The notes: generated by a model not told the origin, from the letters alone. Numbered from the stretch's first letter, positions 9,285 to 20,355 are shown. The stretch is 64,000 bases of DNA from Atlanticothrix silvestris CENA357 (GCF_016056295.1 NZ_JAECZB010000075.1:55620-119619), one strand, 5' to 3'. A program made the numbers and translations.

Positions 9285-9830
9285 ATGAAATTAGCTAAAA
9301 ATTTGGGTATTGCAGCTTTTGCTGCTATTTCTGTTGTTGCTGTTGGTGCTAATCCAGCACAAGCTGCCCTATTGAATTACAACTTCACTGTAAATGCTAC
9401 ATCTGGCAGCAACCCAGGTGAGTATTTCGGTTCTTTTCAATACGACGACTCGACCTTAACCAATGTAGGTCTTGAGACATTGGGAGTTGAGAATGGATTA
9501 GCAGTTGCATTTAACTACTTGGGTACTAACTATACGGAAGCTGATGATACTGATTTCGACAGTTTTCCCATAGTCAGTTTTAACAATGGCCAAGTTTTGG
9601 GACTGAGCTATTTTGTTGCCGATCAGTTTGTGATCGGGAGTGATGTAAATACTCCAGATCTAGGAGGAAACAGATTTTATGTAATTGAGCAATCAGTAAA
9701 TGCAACAGAAGTCGGTACTGTAAGCTACACTAAAGTACCAGAACCGTTAGCTATTACAGGTACTGCGATCGCTAGTGTTATGGGATTGTGGATGCAACGC
9801 AAGAAGAAAGCAACAAAAGTGACAGCTTAA
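9285..9830 (+). CDS. PEP-CTERM sorting-signal exported protein
   Basis: From the ATG at 9285 the product is 181 residues. It has a Sec signal peptide (positively charged M-K-L-A-K-N, a hydrophobic core, likely cleavage after A-Q-A at residue 27). The mature part is Asn/Gly/Phe-rich and beta-like (Y-F-G-S-F-Q-Y-D-D). The C-terminal tripartite sorting signal is V-P-E-P from about residue 151, a hydrophobic stretch, then R-K-K-K. Such proteins are recognised by an exosortase (EpsH/CrtA type) and probably displayed on the surface or in the exopolysaccharide. TGGAG sits 9 nt before this ATG. The TTG at 9270 is a weaker alternative start. A terminator hairpin follows. Confidence 0.88.
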   Translation: MKLAKNLGIAAFAAISVVAVGANPAQAALLNYNFTVNATSGSNPGEYFGSFQYDDSTLTNVGLETLGVENGLAVAFNYLGTNYTEADDTDFDSFPIVSFNNGQVLGLSYFVADQFVIGSDVNTPDLGGNRFYVIEQSVNATEVGTVSYTKVPEPLAITGTAIASVMGLWMQRKKKATKVTA

Positions 9831-9866
9831 TAATACGCATACATTAAAGCAAAATCTAAATTAATA

Positions 9867-9899
9867 AAATCCTCACTTACAAGGTGAGGATTTCATTTA
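9867..9899 (+). terminator. Rho-independent terminator after the PEP-CTERM gene
   Basis: Perfect 10-bp stem (9867-9876 with 9884-9893), 7-nt loop, ending in ATTT-C-ATTT. It is 36 nt past the stop. Confidence 0.8.
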
Positions 9900-10049
9900 T
9901 AGAACATAGAAAAATAAATCGCCTAACCTTTGACTTTGATTCAAATCAAGGATTAAAGCGATTAGTCATGGTCAATTGAATAAACTGTATCAACAAGCCA
10001 AAGCGTTAAAAGACTTTAATATGCCTTATTGCTCAAAGCGCGATCAGTT

Positions 10050-12215
10050 TTAGAGACCACCAACAACGCCACCGTCGTTGCGGGTAATCACTACAGTTGA
10101 AGAACGTGGGCGGCCAGATGGGCCATAGCCTTGACTGTGAGGCCAATTGCTGGCGATTGTGGGATTCGAGGCATCTCCGCGATCGCCTGGGTGCTGGATG
10201 TTGATAAACATCGCTTTACCATCGGGTGTAGTAATTACACCAGTTACTTCACAGTCGGTAGGGCTGGTCAAGAAGCGCCTAACTTGTTTGGTATTAGGGT
10301 CAGCACACGACATTGTATTGCTACCGATGTTTACCAAATCACCGATACCATCGCCTGCGTGGTCGGTCTGAATCCAGAGGCGGCCGAAGTCGTCGAACCA
10401 CAGACCATCTGGTGAACTTAAGTCATCACCTTTAATGTTGCCTTGGAGATTTGGTTCGGGTCTGGTTTTGTCGCCAGCTTCAAAGAAAATATCCCATTTG
10501 AAAGTAGTTGCTGTGACACTGCGTCCATCTTCGCGCCAGCGAATGATGTGACCATAACGGTTGTCAGGACGTGGGTTAGCAGCATCCACGGGAGGACGCG
10601 CACCGCCTCCTGCTGTTGAGCCGTCTGGCTGGTTGGAGGACGCTGGGTCTGTACCGCGACGAGTATTGTTAGTCAACGTACAGTAGACTTCAATCTCTTT
10701 ATATCCGCCAATCCGAGGACGCACGGCTACCCACTCTGGGCGATCCATCATCGTTGCGCCGACGCGATCGCCTGCTTGTCTTGTCTTAACCAATACTTCA
10801 GCTTGGCTTCTAAAACCGTTTTCTGGTGTCAGACCGCGCTGACCGTAAACCAAAGGCAGCCATTCACCAGTACCGTTGTCATTGAATTTAGCAACGTACA
10901 GAACACCTTTGTCAAGTAAATCGCGGTTAGCAGCACGATTTCCGGGATTTAAAGGTTGGGCACAAACAAACTTGTAGATGTAATCGTTGCGCTCGTCGTC
11001 ACCCATATAGAAAGCAACACGGTTATTATCATCAACAACAACCTGAGCGCTCTCGTGCTTAAAGCGACCAAGGGCAGTGCGTTTGACTGGTGTACTTTGC
11101 GGATTGTAAGGATCAATTTCAACCACCCAGCCAAATAAATGAGGTTCGAGTGGGTTTGTGTGGTAATTAAAGCGTGGATCGACTTCATGCCAGCGATAGC
11201 CAAACCCTGAAGGTGCAAGACCGTACCGATTCTGTCCTTCTAGAATCTCTGAGTCTTCGATTCCTGGAATTGAAACTAGCTCTTCGCCAAGGTTTCCAAA
11301 GTAGCCGTTCCAGTTTTCTTCACAAGTCAAGTAAGTGCCCCAAGGTGTGTAACCGTTGGCGCAGTTGTTGAGAGTACCATAAGCAGTGTAGCCGTCGTTG
11401 ACTGTGCCGGTGTCAACAGAGCCAGTTGGCGTAATGTCAAATTTCTTCGACTTCAATAGTGCATCGCCAGCCGCAGGCCCCGAAATTCGCATCTTGGTGT
11501 TACCAGTAATCCGGCGACCATAAGACGAATTACGATTAAAACTCCAGTCATTGCCGTTTTTGGAAATTTCTACAACAGATACACCATGAGCAGCCTGAGA
11601 CTTCCGTACCTTAGCGATTGTGACTACATCCAAACCATCTGGATGCAAAATTGATTCCTGAGTATATTCATGGTTCACGCACAGCAGACCAGTATTTATC
11701 GGCTGGTTTAAAAAGCCTCTTAATGATCTTGCTTGCGAACTCACTGTCCGACTAACAACATTCCCTGGCTGTAAAGGGAAGTAGTGCATCCCATCAGCGT
11801 GCATACCAAATTGCTTTTCTTGAGCAGCCGCATCTTGGGAAGCATCTGCTAGCCAAGTTGGGCCACCAAATGCGATCGGATCTCCCCAAGCAACCAATAC
11901 TTTAGCTGTATAACCTTCAGGAACACTGACAAGATCCTTTTCCAGAAGTCCTGTAACTGGGTTGAGTAGATTTGGTGGAATGCTCTTAAAGCCTATGCCA
12001 GCAAATCCTGTTCCCTTGGGAATCGGTGCTGCCTCAACACTTTGAAGAAAGCCACCAATAGAAACATCGCCCAGAACAGTTAGCATTGAAGTACCCACAG
12101 CCGTCATAATGAACCGCCGCCTGCTCAGGCTAACCCGGTCAATTACATCACGAATCGACTCGTTACCTGATGGGTTGAGGGTCAAATTATTTTTAGGGTG
12201 AAAGCGTCCTTTCAT
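10050..12215 (-). CDS. PhoX-type phosphatase (DUF839), Tat-exported
   Basis: A 721-residue protein with a twin-arginine signal, S-L-S-R-R-R-F-I-M-T-A-V-G at about residues 29-41, followed by a hydrophobic stretch. The remainder is a PhoX/DUF839 beta-propeller: repeated G-x-x-x-C-E-E-N-W-N-G-Y, V-E-I-D-P-Y, G-R-F-K-H-E-S, S-S-P-D-G-L-W-F-D and I-Q-H-P-G-D segments. Family members are Ca/Fe-dependent alkaline phosphomonoesterases secreted folded under phosphate starvation; here the role as phosphatase is inferred from the family. The ATG at 12215 has GGAG about 9 nt upstream. I looked for tandem PhoB boxes in the upstream region and saw no clear pair. Confidence 0.9.
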   Translation of the reverse strand: MKGRFHPKNNLTLNPSGNESIRDVIDRVSLSRRRFIMTAVGTSMLTVLGDVSIGGFLQSVEAAPIPKGTGFAGIGFKSIPPNLLNPVTGLLEKDLVSVPEGYTAKVLVAWGDPIAFGGPTWLADASQDAAAQEKQFGMHADGMHYFPLQPGNVVSRTVSSQARSLRGFLNQPINTGLLCVNHEYTQESILHPDGLDVVTIAKVRKSQAAHGVSVVEISKNGNDWSFNRNSSYGRRITGNTKMRISGPAAGDALLKSKKFDITPTGSVDTGTVNDGYTAYGTLNNCANGYTPWGTYLTCEENWNGYFGNLGEELVSIPGIEDSEILEGQNRYGLAPSGFGYRWHEVDPRFNYHTNPLEPHLFGWVVEIDPYNPQSTPVKRTALGRFKHESAQVVVDDNNRVAFYMGDDERNDYIYKFVCAQPLNPGNRAANRDLLDKGVLYVAKFNDNGTGEWLPLVYGQRGLTPENGFRSQAEVLVKTRQAGDRVGATMMDRPEWVAVRPRIGGYKEIEVYCTLTNNTRRGTDPASSNQPDGSTAGGGARPPVDAANPRPDNRYGHIIRWREDGRSVTATTFKWDIFFEAGDKTRPEPNLQGNIKGDDLSSPDGLWFDDFGRLWIQTDHAGDGIGDLVNIGSNTMSCADPNTKQVRRFLTSPTDCEVTGVITTPDGKAMFINIQHPGDRGDASNPTIASNWPHSQGYGPSGRPRSSTVVITRNDGGVVGGL

Positions 12216-12888
12216 TCTTTGTTCTCCATTTAAGGCTTACGAGTTTGCTATTCAGTTCATCTCTCAGTAACACGAGTAATTTAGTAAATAAAGATTCTAT
12301 GTATTTACATAAATTACTGAGATTTTTATGGAGATTTGACATATTGTGAACAGCTCAAAAAATAGCAGTGAATAATAATTCACAACTGGCTGATGCTGCT
12401 TAAGCAGACAGAAATAATCAAGTTTTTTTTAACTTAATTACTAAGTGTTAACATCAGGTTATATATTGATTAATTTGAATTTATCAACAATTTTTTTTGA
12501 TGATAAATGTGTATATGAGGTGTTTTGTCTACGTATTTGCAGTTTATAAATTGAGAGATTTTTTATAATTGGGTGAAGTTTTGCTTATAAAAATTCGTTA
12601 CTACATTTTTCTGTTTTTACACTTTCAACTTCTTTAGTGAATCCTCATTTCAGCTATCAGTTTTTGCGCCAAAAACGAAGATGTTTTTCGTTGAAATACG
12701 ACAATACTCATAAAAGCACGCCTGTCATGAGTAGAGGTGAATATGGCAAGACTGGCGATCGCTATGATTCAATCTCTCAGAAATTGCTCTACTGATTCTC
12801 ATCAAGCCGAATATCTAGCTCCGCAGCAGAAGCCGCAAAGCATACAGGCAAGTTATAATTCTCTTGCGGACGAGCGTAACAAATATTT
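12216..12888. other. Long AT-rich divergent spacer
   Basis: A 673-bp region between phoX-like and the next + strand gene. No gene, RNA family or clear operator was recognised. A HIP1 octamer occurs near 12757. Confidence 0.45.
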
Positions 12889-13215
12889 ATGAGTAACCCC
12901 CTTTTACAAGCCTTTTTCGTAGGCAGAGCAGCAGCAGAAGTGATTAATGAGCGTTTAGAGGTCGCTTTGACCGACGCTCTGAGCGAAGTGGGCAAATTTG
13001 ATGCAGAAGCTAGAGAACAACTGCGCCAATTCACAGAAGAAGTTACAGAGCGCGCAAATCGGGCAGCAGAAGTTGCTAATACGGGTCAAGCTGCCTCATC
13101 TAGTAGACAATATGGTTCTGAACCAGTTGATTTACAAGCAACGATTGATGAACTGAGAGCAGAAATTGCCCTGTTGCGGAACGAATTGCAACGTTATCGT
13201 AGTAGTTCTGTATAA
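12889..13215 (+). CDS. Small conserved cyanobacterial protein, function unknown
   Basis: A 108-residue protein beginning M-S-N-P-L-L-Q-A-F-F-V-G-R-A-A-A-E. It is largely helical, with an acidic, Gln/Glu-rich middle and a C-terminal coiled coil (T-I-D-E-L-R-A-E-I-A-L-L-R-N-E-L-Q-R-Y). No signal peptide or membrane helix. I recognise it as a widely conserved cyanobacterial hypothetical but not its function. It lies 90 bp upstream of the ABC1 kinase gene on the same strand, with a tandem-repeat spacer between them. Confidence 0.82.
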   Translation: MSNPLLQAFFVGRAAAEVINERLEVALTDALSEVGKFDAEAREQLRQFTEEVTERANRAAEVANTGQAASSSRQYGSEPVDLQATIDELRAEIALLRNELQRYRSSSV

Positions 13216-13226
13216 ATTTCGTTATT

Positions 13227-13278
13227 AGTCAGTAGTCAGTAGTCAGTAGCGACTAACAACTAACAACTGACAACTGAC
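13227..13278. repeat. Short tandem heptamer repeat (STRR type)
   Basis: TAGTCAG-type heptamers are repeated three times and followed by complementary CTAACAA/CTGACAA units, so the block can also fold back on itself. This matches the short tandemly repeated repetitive sequences common between genes in Nostocales. Similar blocks occur at 26945-26994 and 15795-15838. Confidence 0.75.
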
Positions 13279-13304
13279 ATCTTAAAAACAGTTTAGGAAT
13301 CAGA

Positions 13305-15044
13305 GTGTCTTTTCTTCCAGGTGATTCGGTGGCAAATCAACGGTACGCAAAGGATATGGAAACAGGTTATTCAGATAAGGCCTACCGTTGGAATCGTGAA
13401 AACTACTCTAGCAGAAGGCGGTTCGTGGACATTTGGTCTTTTGTTTTGACCTTGATGTTCAAGATTTGGCGCTACAACAAATCGTGGAGTTACCCTGGTG
13501 GTGTCACTGAGGCAAAGCAAGCAGCAAGACGTAAAGCTCAAGCAGTGTGGATTCGTACTACCCTGCTGGACTTAGGCCCAACTTTTATCAAAGTTGGGCA
13601 ATTGTTTTCTACTCGCGCTGATATATTCCCTAGTGAATATGTCGAAGAGTTGGCAAAGCTGCAAGACAAAGTGCCGGCATTTAGCTATGAACAAGTAGAA
13701 GCAAGTATTGAGCAAGAACTAAGCAAGAAAATTCCCGAACTCTTCCAAAATTTTGAACCTATTCCTCTAGCTGCTGCTAGTTTGGGGCAAGTGCATAAAG
13801 CTGTGCTGCATACTGGGGAAGCAGTTGTTGTCAAAGTACAACGTCCTGGACTCAAGAAGCTGTTTGAAATAGATTTACAAATTCTGAAAGGAATTACTCG
13901 CTATTTTCAAAACCATCCTAAATGGGGTCGAGGCAGAGATTGGATAGGTATTTACGAAGAGTGTTGTCGCATTCTTTGGGAAGAAATTGATTATCTTAAT
14001 GAAGGTCGCAACGCTGATACTTTTCGTCGGAACTTTCGTGGCTACGACTGGGTAAAAGTTCCCAGAGTTTACTGGCGTTATGCCTCGCCCAGAGTGCTGA
14101 CCTTAGAATATCTCCCTGGAATTAAAATTAGCCAATACGAAGCTTTAGAAGCAGCAGGTATAGATCGTAAGATAATTGCCCGTCAAGGCGCTCAAGCTTA
14201 TCTGCTTCAGTTACTTAATAATGGCTTTTTTCATGCCGATCCTCATCCAGGTAACATTGCAGTCAATCCGGATGGTGCTTTAATTTTCTACGATTTCGGG
14301 ATGATGGGACGGATTAAGTCCAACATTCGGGAAGGACTAATGGAAACGCTATTTGGTATCGCCCAAAAAGATGGCGATCGCGTTGTGCAATCTTTGATCG
14401 ATTTAGGGGCGATCGCACCCACAGATGACATGGGGCCAGTGCGGCGTTCTGTCCAGTACATGCTGGATAACTTTATGGATAAGCCCTTTGAAAATCAATC
14501 AGTGGCAGCAATCAGTGACGACCTTTATGAAATAGCTTATAATCAGCCATTTAGATTTCCTGCAACCTTCACTTTTGTGATGCGAGCCTTTTCTACTTTA
14601 GAAGGGGTAGGCAAGGGTTTAGATCCAGAATTTAACTTTATGGAAGTTGCCCAACCTTATGCAATGCAACTTATGACTAATATGAATGGTTCTGAGAGTA
14701 ATAGCTTCCTCAATGAATTAAGTCGTCAAGCAGTTCAGGTAAGTACAACTGCCTTTGGACTGCCGCGTAGATTAGAGGATACACTAGAAAAACTAGAACG
14801 CGGAGACATGCGCGTCCGCGTCCGTTCTATAGAAACGGAGCGCCTGCTGCGACGACAGAGCAATATCCAGCTAGGAATGATCTACGCTTTGATAATCAGT
14901 GGATTTACTCTTTCAGCCACCCTTTTATTGGTTAATCATCATTATGTATGGTTAGCACTGCTTTTTGGTTTAATTGCCGCAGCAGTCTCAGTAATCCTAA
15001 TCCGCTTACTTCTACGCCTCGACCGTTATGACCGTATGTATTAA
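13305..15044 (+). CDS. ABC1/UbiB (AarF) family atypical kinase
   Basis: A 579-residue membrane-anchored kinase-like protein. Visible motifs: K-V-G-Q (96-99) of the family-specific K-x-G-Q helix, the Ala-rich nucleotide loop A-A-A-S-L-G-Q-V-H (157-165), V-V-V-K-V-Q-R-P-G with Lys 177, H-A-D-P-H-P-G-N (310-317) and Y-D-F-G (329-332). Two hydrophobic helices at the C-terminus (about 525-570) anchor it. Relatives support ubiquinone or plastoquinone/tocopherol metabolism and stress tolerance in thylakoids and plastids. GTG 13305 is supported by AGGA 6 nt upstream. The PP2C gene follows 18 nt after its stop, suggesting an operon of a kinase-like protein and a phosphatase. Confidence 0.93.
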   Translation: MSFLPGDSVANQRYAKDMETGYSDKAYRWNRENYSSRRRFVDIWSFVLTLMFKIWRYNKSWSYPGGVTEAKQAARRKAQAVWIRTTLLDLGPTFIKVGQLFSTRADIFPSEYVEELAKLQDKVPAFSYEQVEASIEQELSKKIPELFQNFEPIPLAAASLGQVHKAVLHTGEAVVVKVQRPGLKKLFEIDLQILKGITRYFQNHPKWGRGRDWIGIYEECCRILWEEIDYLNEGRNADTFRRNFRGYDWVKVPRVYWRYASPRVLTLEYLPGIKISQYEALEAAGIDRKIIARQGAQAYLLQLLNNGFFHADPHPGNIAVNPDGALIFYDFGMMGRIKSNIREGLMETLFGIAQKDGDRVVQSLIDLGAIAPTDDMGPVRRSVQYMLDNFMDKPFENQSVAAISDDLYEIAYNQPFRFPATFTFVMRAFSTLEGVGKGLDPEFNFMEVAQPYAMQLMTNMNGSESNSFLNELSRQAVQVSTTAFGLPRRLEDTLEKLERGDMRVRVRSIETERLLRRQSNIQLGMIYALIISGFTLSATLLLVNHHYVWLALLFGLIAAAVSVILIRLLLRLDRYDRMY

Positions 15045-15062
15045 TTGTTGCCGCAAAAATTT

Positions 15063-15794
15063 ATGAAACTTAATTTTACGGGTTTCAGCGATCCGGGACT
15101 GATTCGTTCTAGTAATCAGGATGCTTACTATATCGACCCTGAAGGGCGATTTTTCATTGTTGCTGATGGGATGGGTGGCCATGCGGGAGGTGAAGAAGCA
15201 AGTCGCATTGCTGCTCACGAAATTCAGGCGTATTTGGTGGCAAATTGGGATTCTTCTGAGTCTACAGAAAAATTGTTAGAAATGGCTTTGTGGCACGCAA
15301 ATGAAGGTATTTTGCAAGATCAGCAAAATCATCCTGAACGCGCTGATATGGGTACAACAGTTGTAGCGGTAGTTTTTCGCTCATCAGATTCGCCTTGGTG
15401 CGCTCATGTTGGTGATTCTAGAATCTACCGTCTCAGAGAAGCACAACTAGAACAGATCACAGAAGACCATACTTGGGTCGCAAGGGCGATCAAAGTCGGC
15501 GATATCACCTCAGATGAAGCACGGGTTCATCCCTTCCGTCATGTGTTATCCCGTTGTTTAGGACGTGAAGACTTACACCAAGTTGATGTGCAACCACTGG
15601 ATGTGCAGGTTGGCGATCGCTTGCTATTATGCAGCGATGGTTTGACCGAAGAACTTGTTGATCAGAAAATTTTTGATTACTTGCATGACACTCCATTACT
15701 AGAAAAAGCCGCCCTCTCTTTAATTGAAGCTGCAAAACAAGAAGGTGGGCACGATAACATCACAGTCGTGATTGTGGCCCTTGAAAATAGTTAG
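15063..15794 (+). CDS. PP2C-type serine/threonine phosphatase
   Basis: A 243-residue single-domain PPM phosphatase. Metal-binding and catalytic motifs are complete: R-S-S-N-Q-D (15-20), V-A-D-G-M-G-G-H (33-40), M-G-T-T-V-V, H-V-G-D-S-R, T-E-D-H-T, L-C-S-D-G-L-T, and G-G-H-D-N-I-T near the C-terminus. It dephosphorylates Ser/Thr phosphoproteins in the cytosol. It follows the ABC1 kinase by 18 nt with no clear Shine-Dalgarno, so translational coupling is likely. An in-frame TTG at 15045 is possible, but homology begins at M-K-L-N-F-T-G-F. Confidence 0.94.
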   Translation: MKLNFTGFSDPGLIRSSNQDAYYIDPEGRFFIVADGMGGHAGGEEASRIAAHEIQAYLVANWDSSESTEKLLEMALWHANEGILQDQQNHPERADMGTTVVAVVFRSSDSPWCAHVGDSRIYRLREAQLEQITEDHTWVARAIKVGDITSDEARVHPFRHVLSRCLGREDLHQVDVQPLDVQVGDRLLLCSDGLTEELVDQKIFDYLHDTPLLEKAALSLIEAAKQEGGHDNITVVIVALENS

Positions 15795-15798
15795 TAGT

Positions 15799-15830
15799 CA
15801 ATAGTCAAAAGTTATAACTTTTGACTATTG
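15799..15830. repeat. Perfect 32-nt palindrome after the PP2C gene
   Basis: The 16-bp arms meet without a spacer (CAATAGTCAAAAGTTA and its complement), 5 nt after the stop codon. Its TAGTCAA units are the same as in the STRR blocks. It may serve as a 3' end hairpin. Confidence 0.65.
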
Positions 15831-16098
15831 AATTTAGACTTTAGACTCTTTCTAGTAAATATACTCACCAATTTGTTCAGCGTGAGCATTTTTCCCATTT
15901 ACAACTTGATACAAATACTTTTAGCCTCCAAATTTAACTGCTGGCGGCCATGTTGACATAATTTAGTGAATTGACATCTTGCACCTAATGATATATGGCG
16001 AATATAATTCACGCTTAATACCTTTCATCTCTCTATGAGCTTCTCCTTTCTAGAGAAGTTTAAACGAGGATGAAAGCGGATCAGCGTATTCCAACCTA

Positions 16099-16134
16099 TC
16101 CGGAGGGATATTACAAATAGTAATTTTTTCCGGA
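16099..16134. promoter_or_regulatory. Two TCCGGA palindromes upstream of nblA
   Basis: TCCGGA occurs at 16099-16104 and 16129-16134, 30 bp apart (about three helical turns), 215-250 bp before the nblA start. TCCGGA is the core of the DIF1 promoter motif reported for genes induced during heterocyst differentiation. No matching -10 at the expected distance was obvious, so the call is tentative. The rest of the 15839-16349 spacer shows no gene. Confidence 0.25.
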
Positions 16135-16349
16135 ATTTGCTTTAGCAGACTTGGGTTGTATATCAGTAGGTTTAGGTGCAAGCTATCAAAAGCAAAAAAA
16201 TTCCCCTTAAGGGTATGGGCAATTTGTCACACAATTGTTATCTTTCTTAATACAGAGGTACAACTGTAGGATGAATCAGAGTCCAAATCTTATCCCTTTG
16301 GACTTCTGCAACCAACATAACTTTTACGCGTTGTTTTTTCGGAGTTACT

Positions 16350-16544
16350 ATGAACAAACCAAACTTATCCTTAGAACAGCAATTCAGCATTCGCTCATTT
16401 GCCACTCAAGTACAGCACATGAGCCATGAACAAGCTCAAGACTTTTTAGTCAAGCTTTATGAGCAAATGGTTGTGCGTGAAGCGACTTATCAAGAACTAC
16501 TCAAGCACCAGTGGGGAATAGATTCAGGTTCCGCTATGGCATAG
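16350..16544 (+). CDS. nblA: Phycobilisome degradation protein NblA
   Basis: A 64-residue protein with the full NblA pattern: L-S-L-E-Q-Q-F-S-I-R-S-F, V-Q-H-M-S-H-E-Q-A-Q-D-F-L-V, and L-Y-E-Q-M-V-V-R-E-A-T-Y-Q-E-L-L-K-H-Q-W-G. NblA binds phycobiliproteins and a Clp chaperone to direct antenna degradation under nitrogen starvation and other stress. GGAG lies about 8 nt before the ATG. Monocistronic. I searched the upstream 250 bp for an NtcA box (GTA-N8-TAC) and found none; the TCCGGA pair is described separately. It is a strong indicator of a phycobilisome-containing cyanobacterium. Confidence 0.97.
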   Translation: MNKPNLSLEQQFSIRSFATQVQHMSHEQAQDFLVKLYEQMVVREATYQELLKHQWGIDSGSAMA

Positions 16545-16992
16545 ATGAGTTTTTGTGTCGCAGTGGGCGACCTCCTTCTCTTGCTCGGTTCCAGGGAGGA
16601 AAGGGGCTGGGGATGCTGGGGCGTCAACTTTAAATAAGCAGTCTTAATACTGAATAATTTACTGTCCAAATCCACATTAAAAATGCTTATTGGCTGCATA
16701 TAACCTTGGCAATCTTTTCAAAAGCTTGTAGCTTTAGGTTGAAATTAGCAATCAGTATATAGCCAAACCCTACTTTAAGCAGATGGTTTAACATCGTCAG
16801 CAGTGTGTTTATGACACAATTACTTATCTGCTGTAAGATTTACAGATCAAGTTGTGCGTAAATTTAAGCAAACTTATCTAGCACTGTTGCCCATTATATT
16901 TTTTATAAATGAAGCTTACAACTAGATAGATATTTATTGTTATAAAACTTTACATATTTCCAATAAGCCTGTTTAGCTCCTTGATATTTTTC
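16545..16992. other. Intergenic spacer
   Basis: About 450 bp between convergent nblA and the kinase gene. A short GC-richer patch at 16560-16620 stands out in otherwise AT-rich sequence. No gene or clear terminator was recognised. Confidence 0.4.
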
Positions 16993-18543
<1,551 letters not shown>

Positions 18544-18789
18544 AAAAAATTCGACTCCAATATTCAACAATCGTGTATGACACCTGTACAGTAAGCAGGT
18601 TATGAGTGTTTGGGTAAAAGTGCGTTCAAACAAACGGAACGGGTAGATTTATCCTGATGTTTTGCACCATTCCGCACTTTAAATTTGATTTAGTTTTAGT
18701 TTGCCCAATTTTCACTAATTAGATAACTCAAGTCATTCCAAAAACTCAGATTAGTATTAACTACACTTACCAAAGAGTTGTCATAGAAC

Positions 18790-20355
18790 TCAGGAGACTT
18801 GACCAAATCCCCCTCCCCCAGGAGTTTCAATTACAAAAACATCCCCTGGTTTCATCTCTACTGTTGCTGTACTGCCTAAATTTTCTTCGCTTCCATTCTG
18901 ACGTTGTATCCAGTTGCGCCCTACTTTCCCTGCTTCTCCACCATTTAACCCAAAGGGAGGCACAAATCTATGTCCAGAAAGAATATTGGCTGTCATAGGT
19001 TCTAGAAAACGGATGCGTCGGATAACCCCATCGCCACCTGAATGTTTTCCTTTACCGCCGCTATTAAGACGAAGACCGAAACTTTCTACCTGCACAGGAT
19101 AGCGAGTTTCTAAGACTTCTGGATCAGTTAAGCGAGAGTTAGTCATGTGAGAATGAACGCCATCAGTACCATCAAAGTTAGCTCCAGCCCCAGAACCACC
19201 ACAGATGGTTTCGTAATATTGATATCGCTCATTACCAAAGGTAAAATTATTCATGGTTCCCTGAGAAGCCGCCATTACACCCAAAGCACCATATAAAGCA
19301 TCGACGATAGTTTGGGATGTTTCGACATTACCTGCTACTACTGCTGCTGGATAGATTGGGTTCAGCATACAGCCTTCGGGAATAATCATTTTTAGAGGGT
19401 TAAGACATCCAGCATTGAGGGGAATGCGATCGCTAACCAGAGTCCGAAAGACATATAAAACTGCTGCTTGAGTCACAGCTTTGGGAGCATTGAAATTACT
19501 TTTGAGTTGGGCAGATGTTCCAGTAAAATCAATCGTGGCACTGCGATCGCTGTAATCAATAGTCACTTTAACTTGAATGCGTGCCCCATTATCCATTTCA
19601 TAAATAAATGAGCCATCTTTAAGAACAGCGATCGCTTTTCTAACTGACTCTTCAGCATTAGCTTGTACAAATTGCATATAAGCTTGGACTGTCTCTAGTC
19701 CATATTTCTCAACCATTTTCAGAAGTTCTTGAACTCCTCTTTGATTGGCGGCAATTTGTGCTTTAAAATCAGTTATATTTTGGTCAGGATTACGAGCCGG
19801 ATAAAAATGATTTAATAGTAATTCTCTTACTGGGCTTTCTCTGAAATTTCCCTGTTCAACCAAGAGAAAATTATCAAAAATAATTCCTTCTTCCTCTACT
19901 GTAATACTGTTGGGAGGCATGGAACCAGGAGTAATTCCACCGATATCGGCTTGGTGTCCGCGAGAAGCAACATAAAAAAGGGGAGTAGAGGATGTAGTTG
20001 TTTCCTCATTTTCCATAAACACAGGAGTAATCGCAGTCACATCAGGAAGATGAGTTCCCCCGTTATAAGGATTATTGGATAAATATACATTTCCTGGTTT
20101 GATTGTGTTGCCCTGATCATTAATTAAACTGCGAACGCTTTCACTCATTGAGCCTAAATGTACAGGGATGTGAGGGGCATTAGCTACTAATAATCCAGAA
20201 GAGTCGAAAATAGCACAGGAGAAATCTAACCTCTCTTTGATATTGACCGATGCTGCTGTATTTTGCAGCACAATTCCCATTTGTTCGGCGATAAATTGAT
20301 AGAGATTTTTGAATATTTCTAAGCGAACGGGATCGGGTTGAAATTTTGTATACAT
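18790..20355 (-). CDS. Hydantoinase B/oxoprolinase (HyuB) family protein
   Basis: A 521-residue full-length HyuB-type subunit: F-S-C-A-I-F-D, H-I-P-V-H-L-G-S-M-S, S-N-N-P-Y-N-G-G-T-H-L-P-D-V, S-R-G-H-Q-A-D-I-G-G, and the C-terminal E-T-P-G-G-G-G-F-G. Family members act with HyuA in ATP-dependent hydrolysis of 5-oxoproline or N-methylhydantoin (or as carboxylases). HyuA is normally adjacent or fused; here no HyuA-like gene flanks it on either side, so the partner must be encoded elsewhere. The gene is alone between the kinase and a small exported protein. Confidence 0.92.
   Translation of the reverse strand: MYTKFQPDPVRLEIFKNLYQFIAEQMGIVLQNTAASVNIKERLDFSCAIFDSSGLLVANAPHIPVHLGSMSESVRSLINDQGNTIKPGNVYLSNNPYNGGTHLPDVTAITPVFMENEETTTSSTPLFYVASRGHQADIGGITPGSMPPNSITVEEEGIIFDNFLLVEQGNFRESPVRELLLNHFYPARNPDQNITDFKAQIAANQRGVQELLKMVEKYGLETVQAYMQFVQANAEESVRKAIAVLKDGSFIYEMDNGARIQVKVTIDYSDRSATIDFTGTSAQLKSNFNAPKAVTQAAVLYVFRTLVSDRIPLNAGCLNPLKMIIPEGCMLNPIYPAAVVAGNVETSQTIVDALYGALGVMAASQGTMNNFTFGNERYQYYETICGGSGAGANFDGTDGVHSHMTNSRLTDPEVLETRYPVQVESFGLRLNSGGKGKHSGGDGVIRRIRFLEPMTANILSGHRFVPPFGLNGGEAGKVGRNWIQRQNGSEENLGSTATVEMKPGDVFVIETPGGGGFGQVS

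Noticed and set aside
12216..12600. PhoB box upstream of the PhoX-type gene
   Set aside because: A few TTAA-containing words occur, but no spaced tandem repeats of the cyanobacterial Pho box were clear.
16100..16350. NtcA box (GTA-N8-TAC) upstream of nblA
   Set aside because: Several GTA trimers occur, none with TAC at the right distance.
16235..16429. 64-codon frame overlapping nblA
   Set aside because: It runs in another frame over the nblA leader and gene; NblA homology explains the region.
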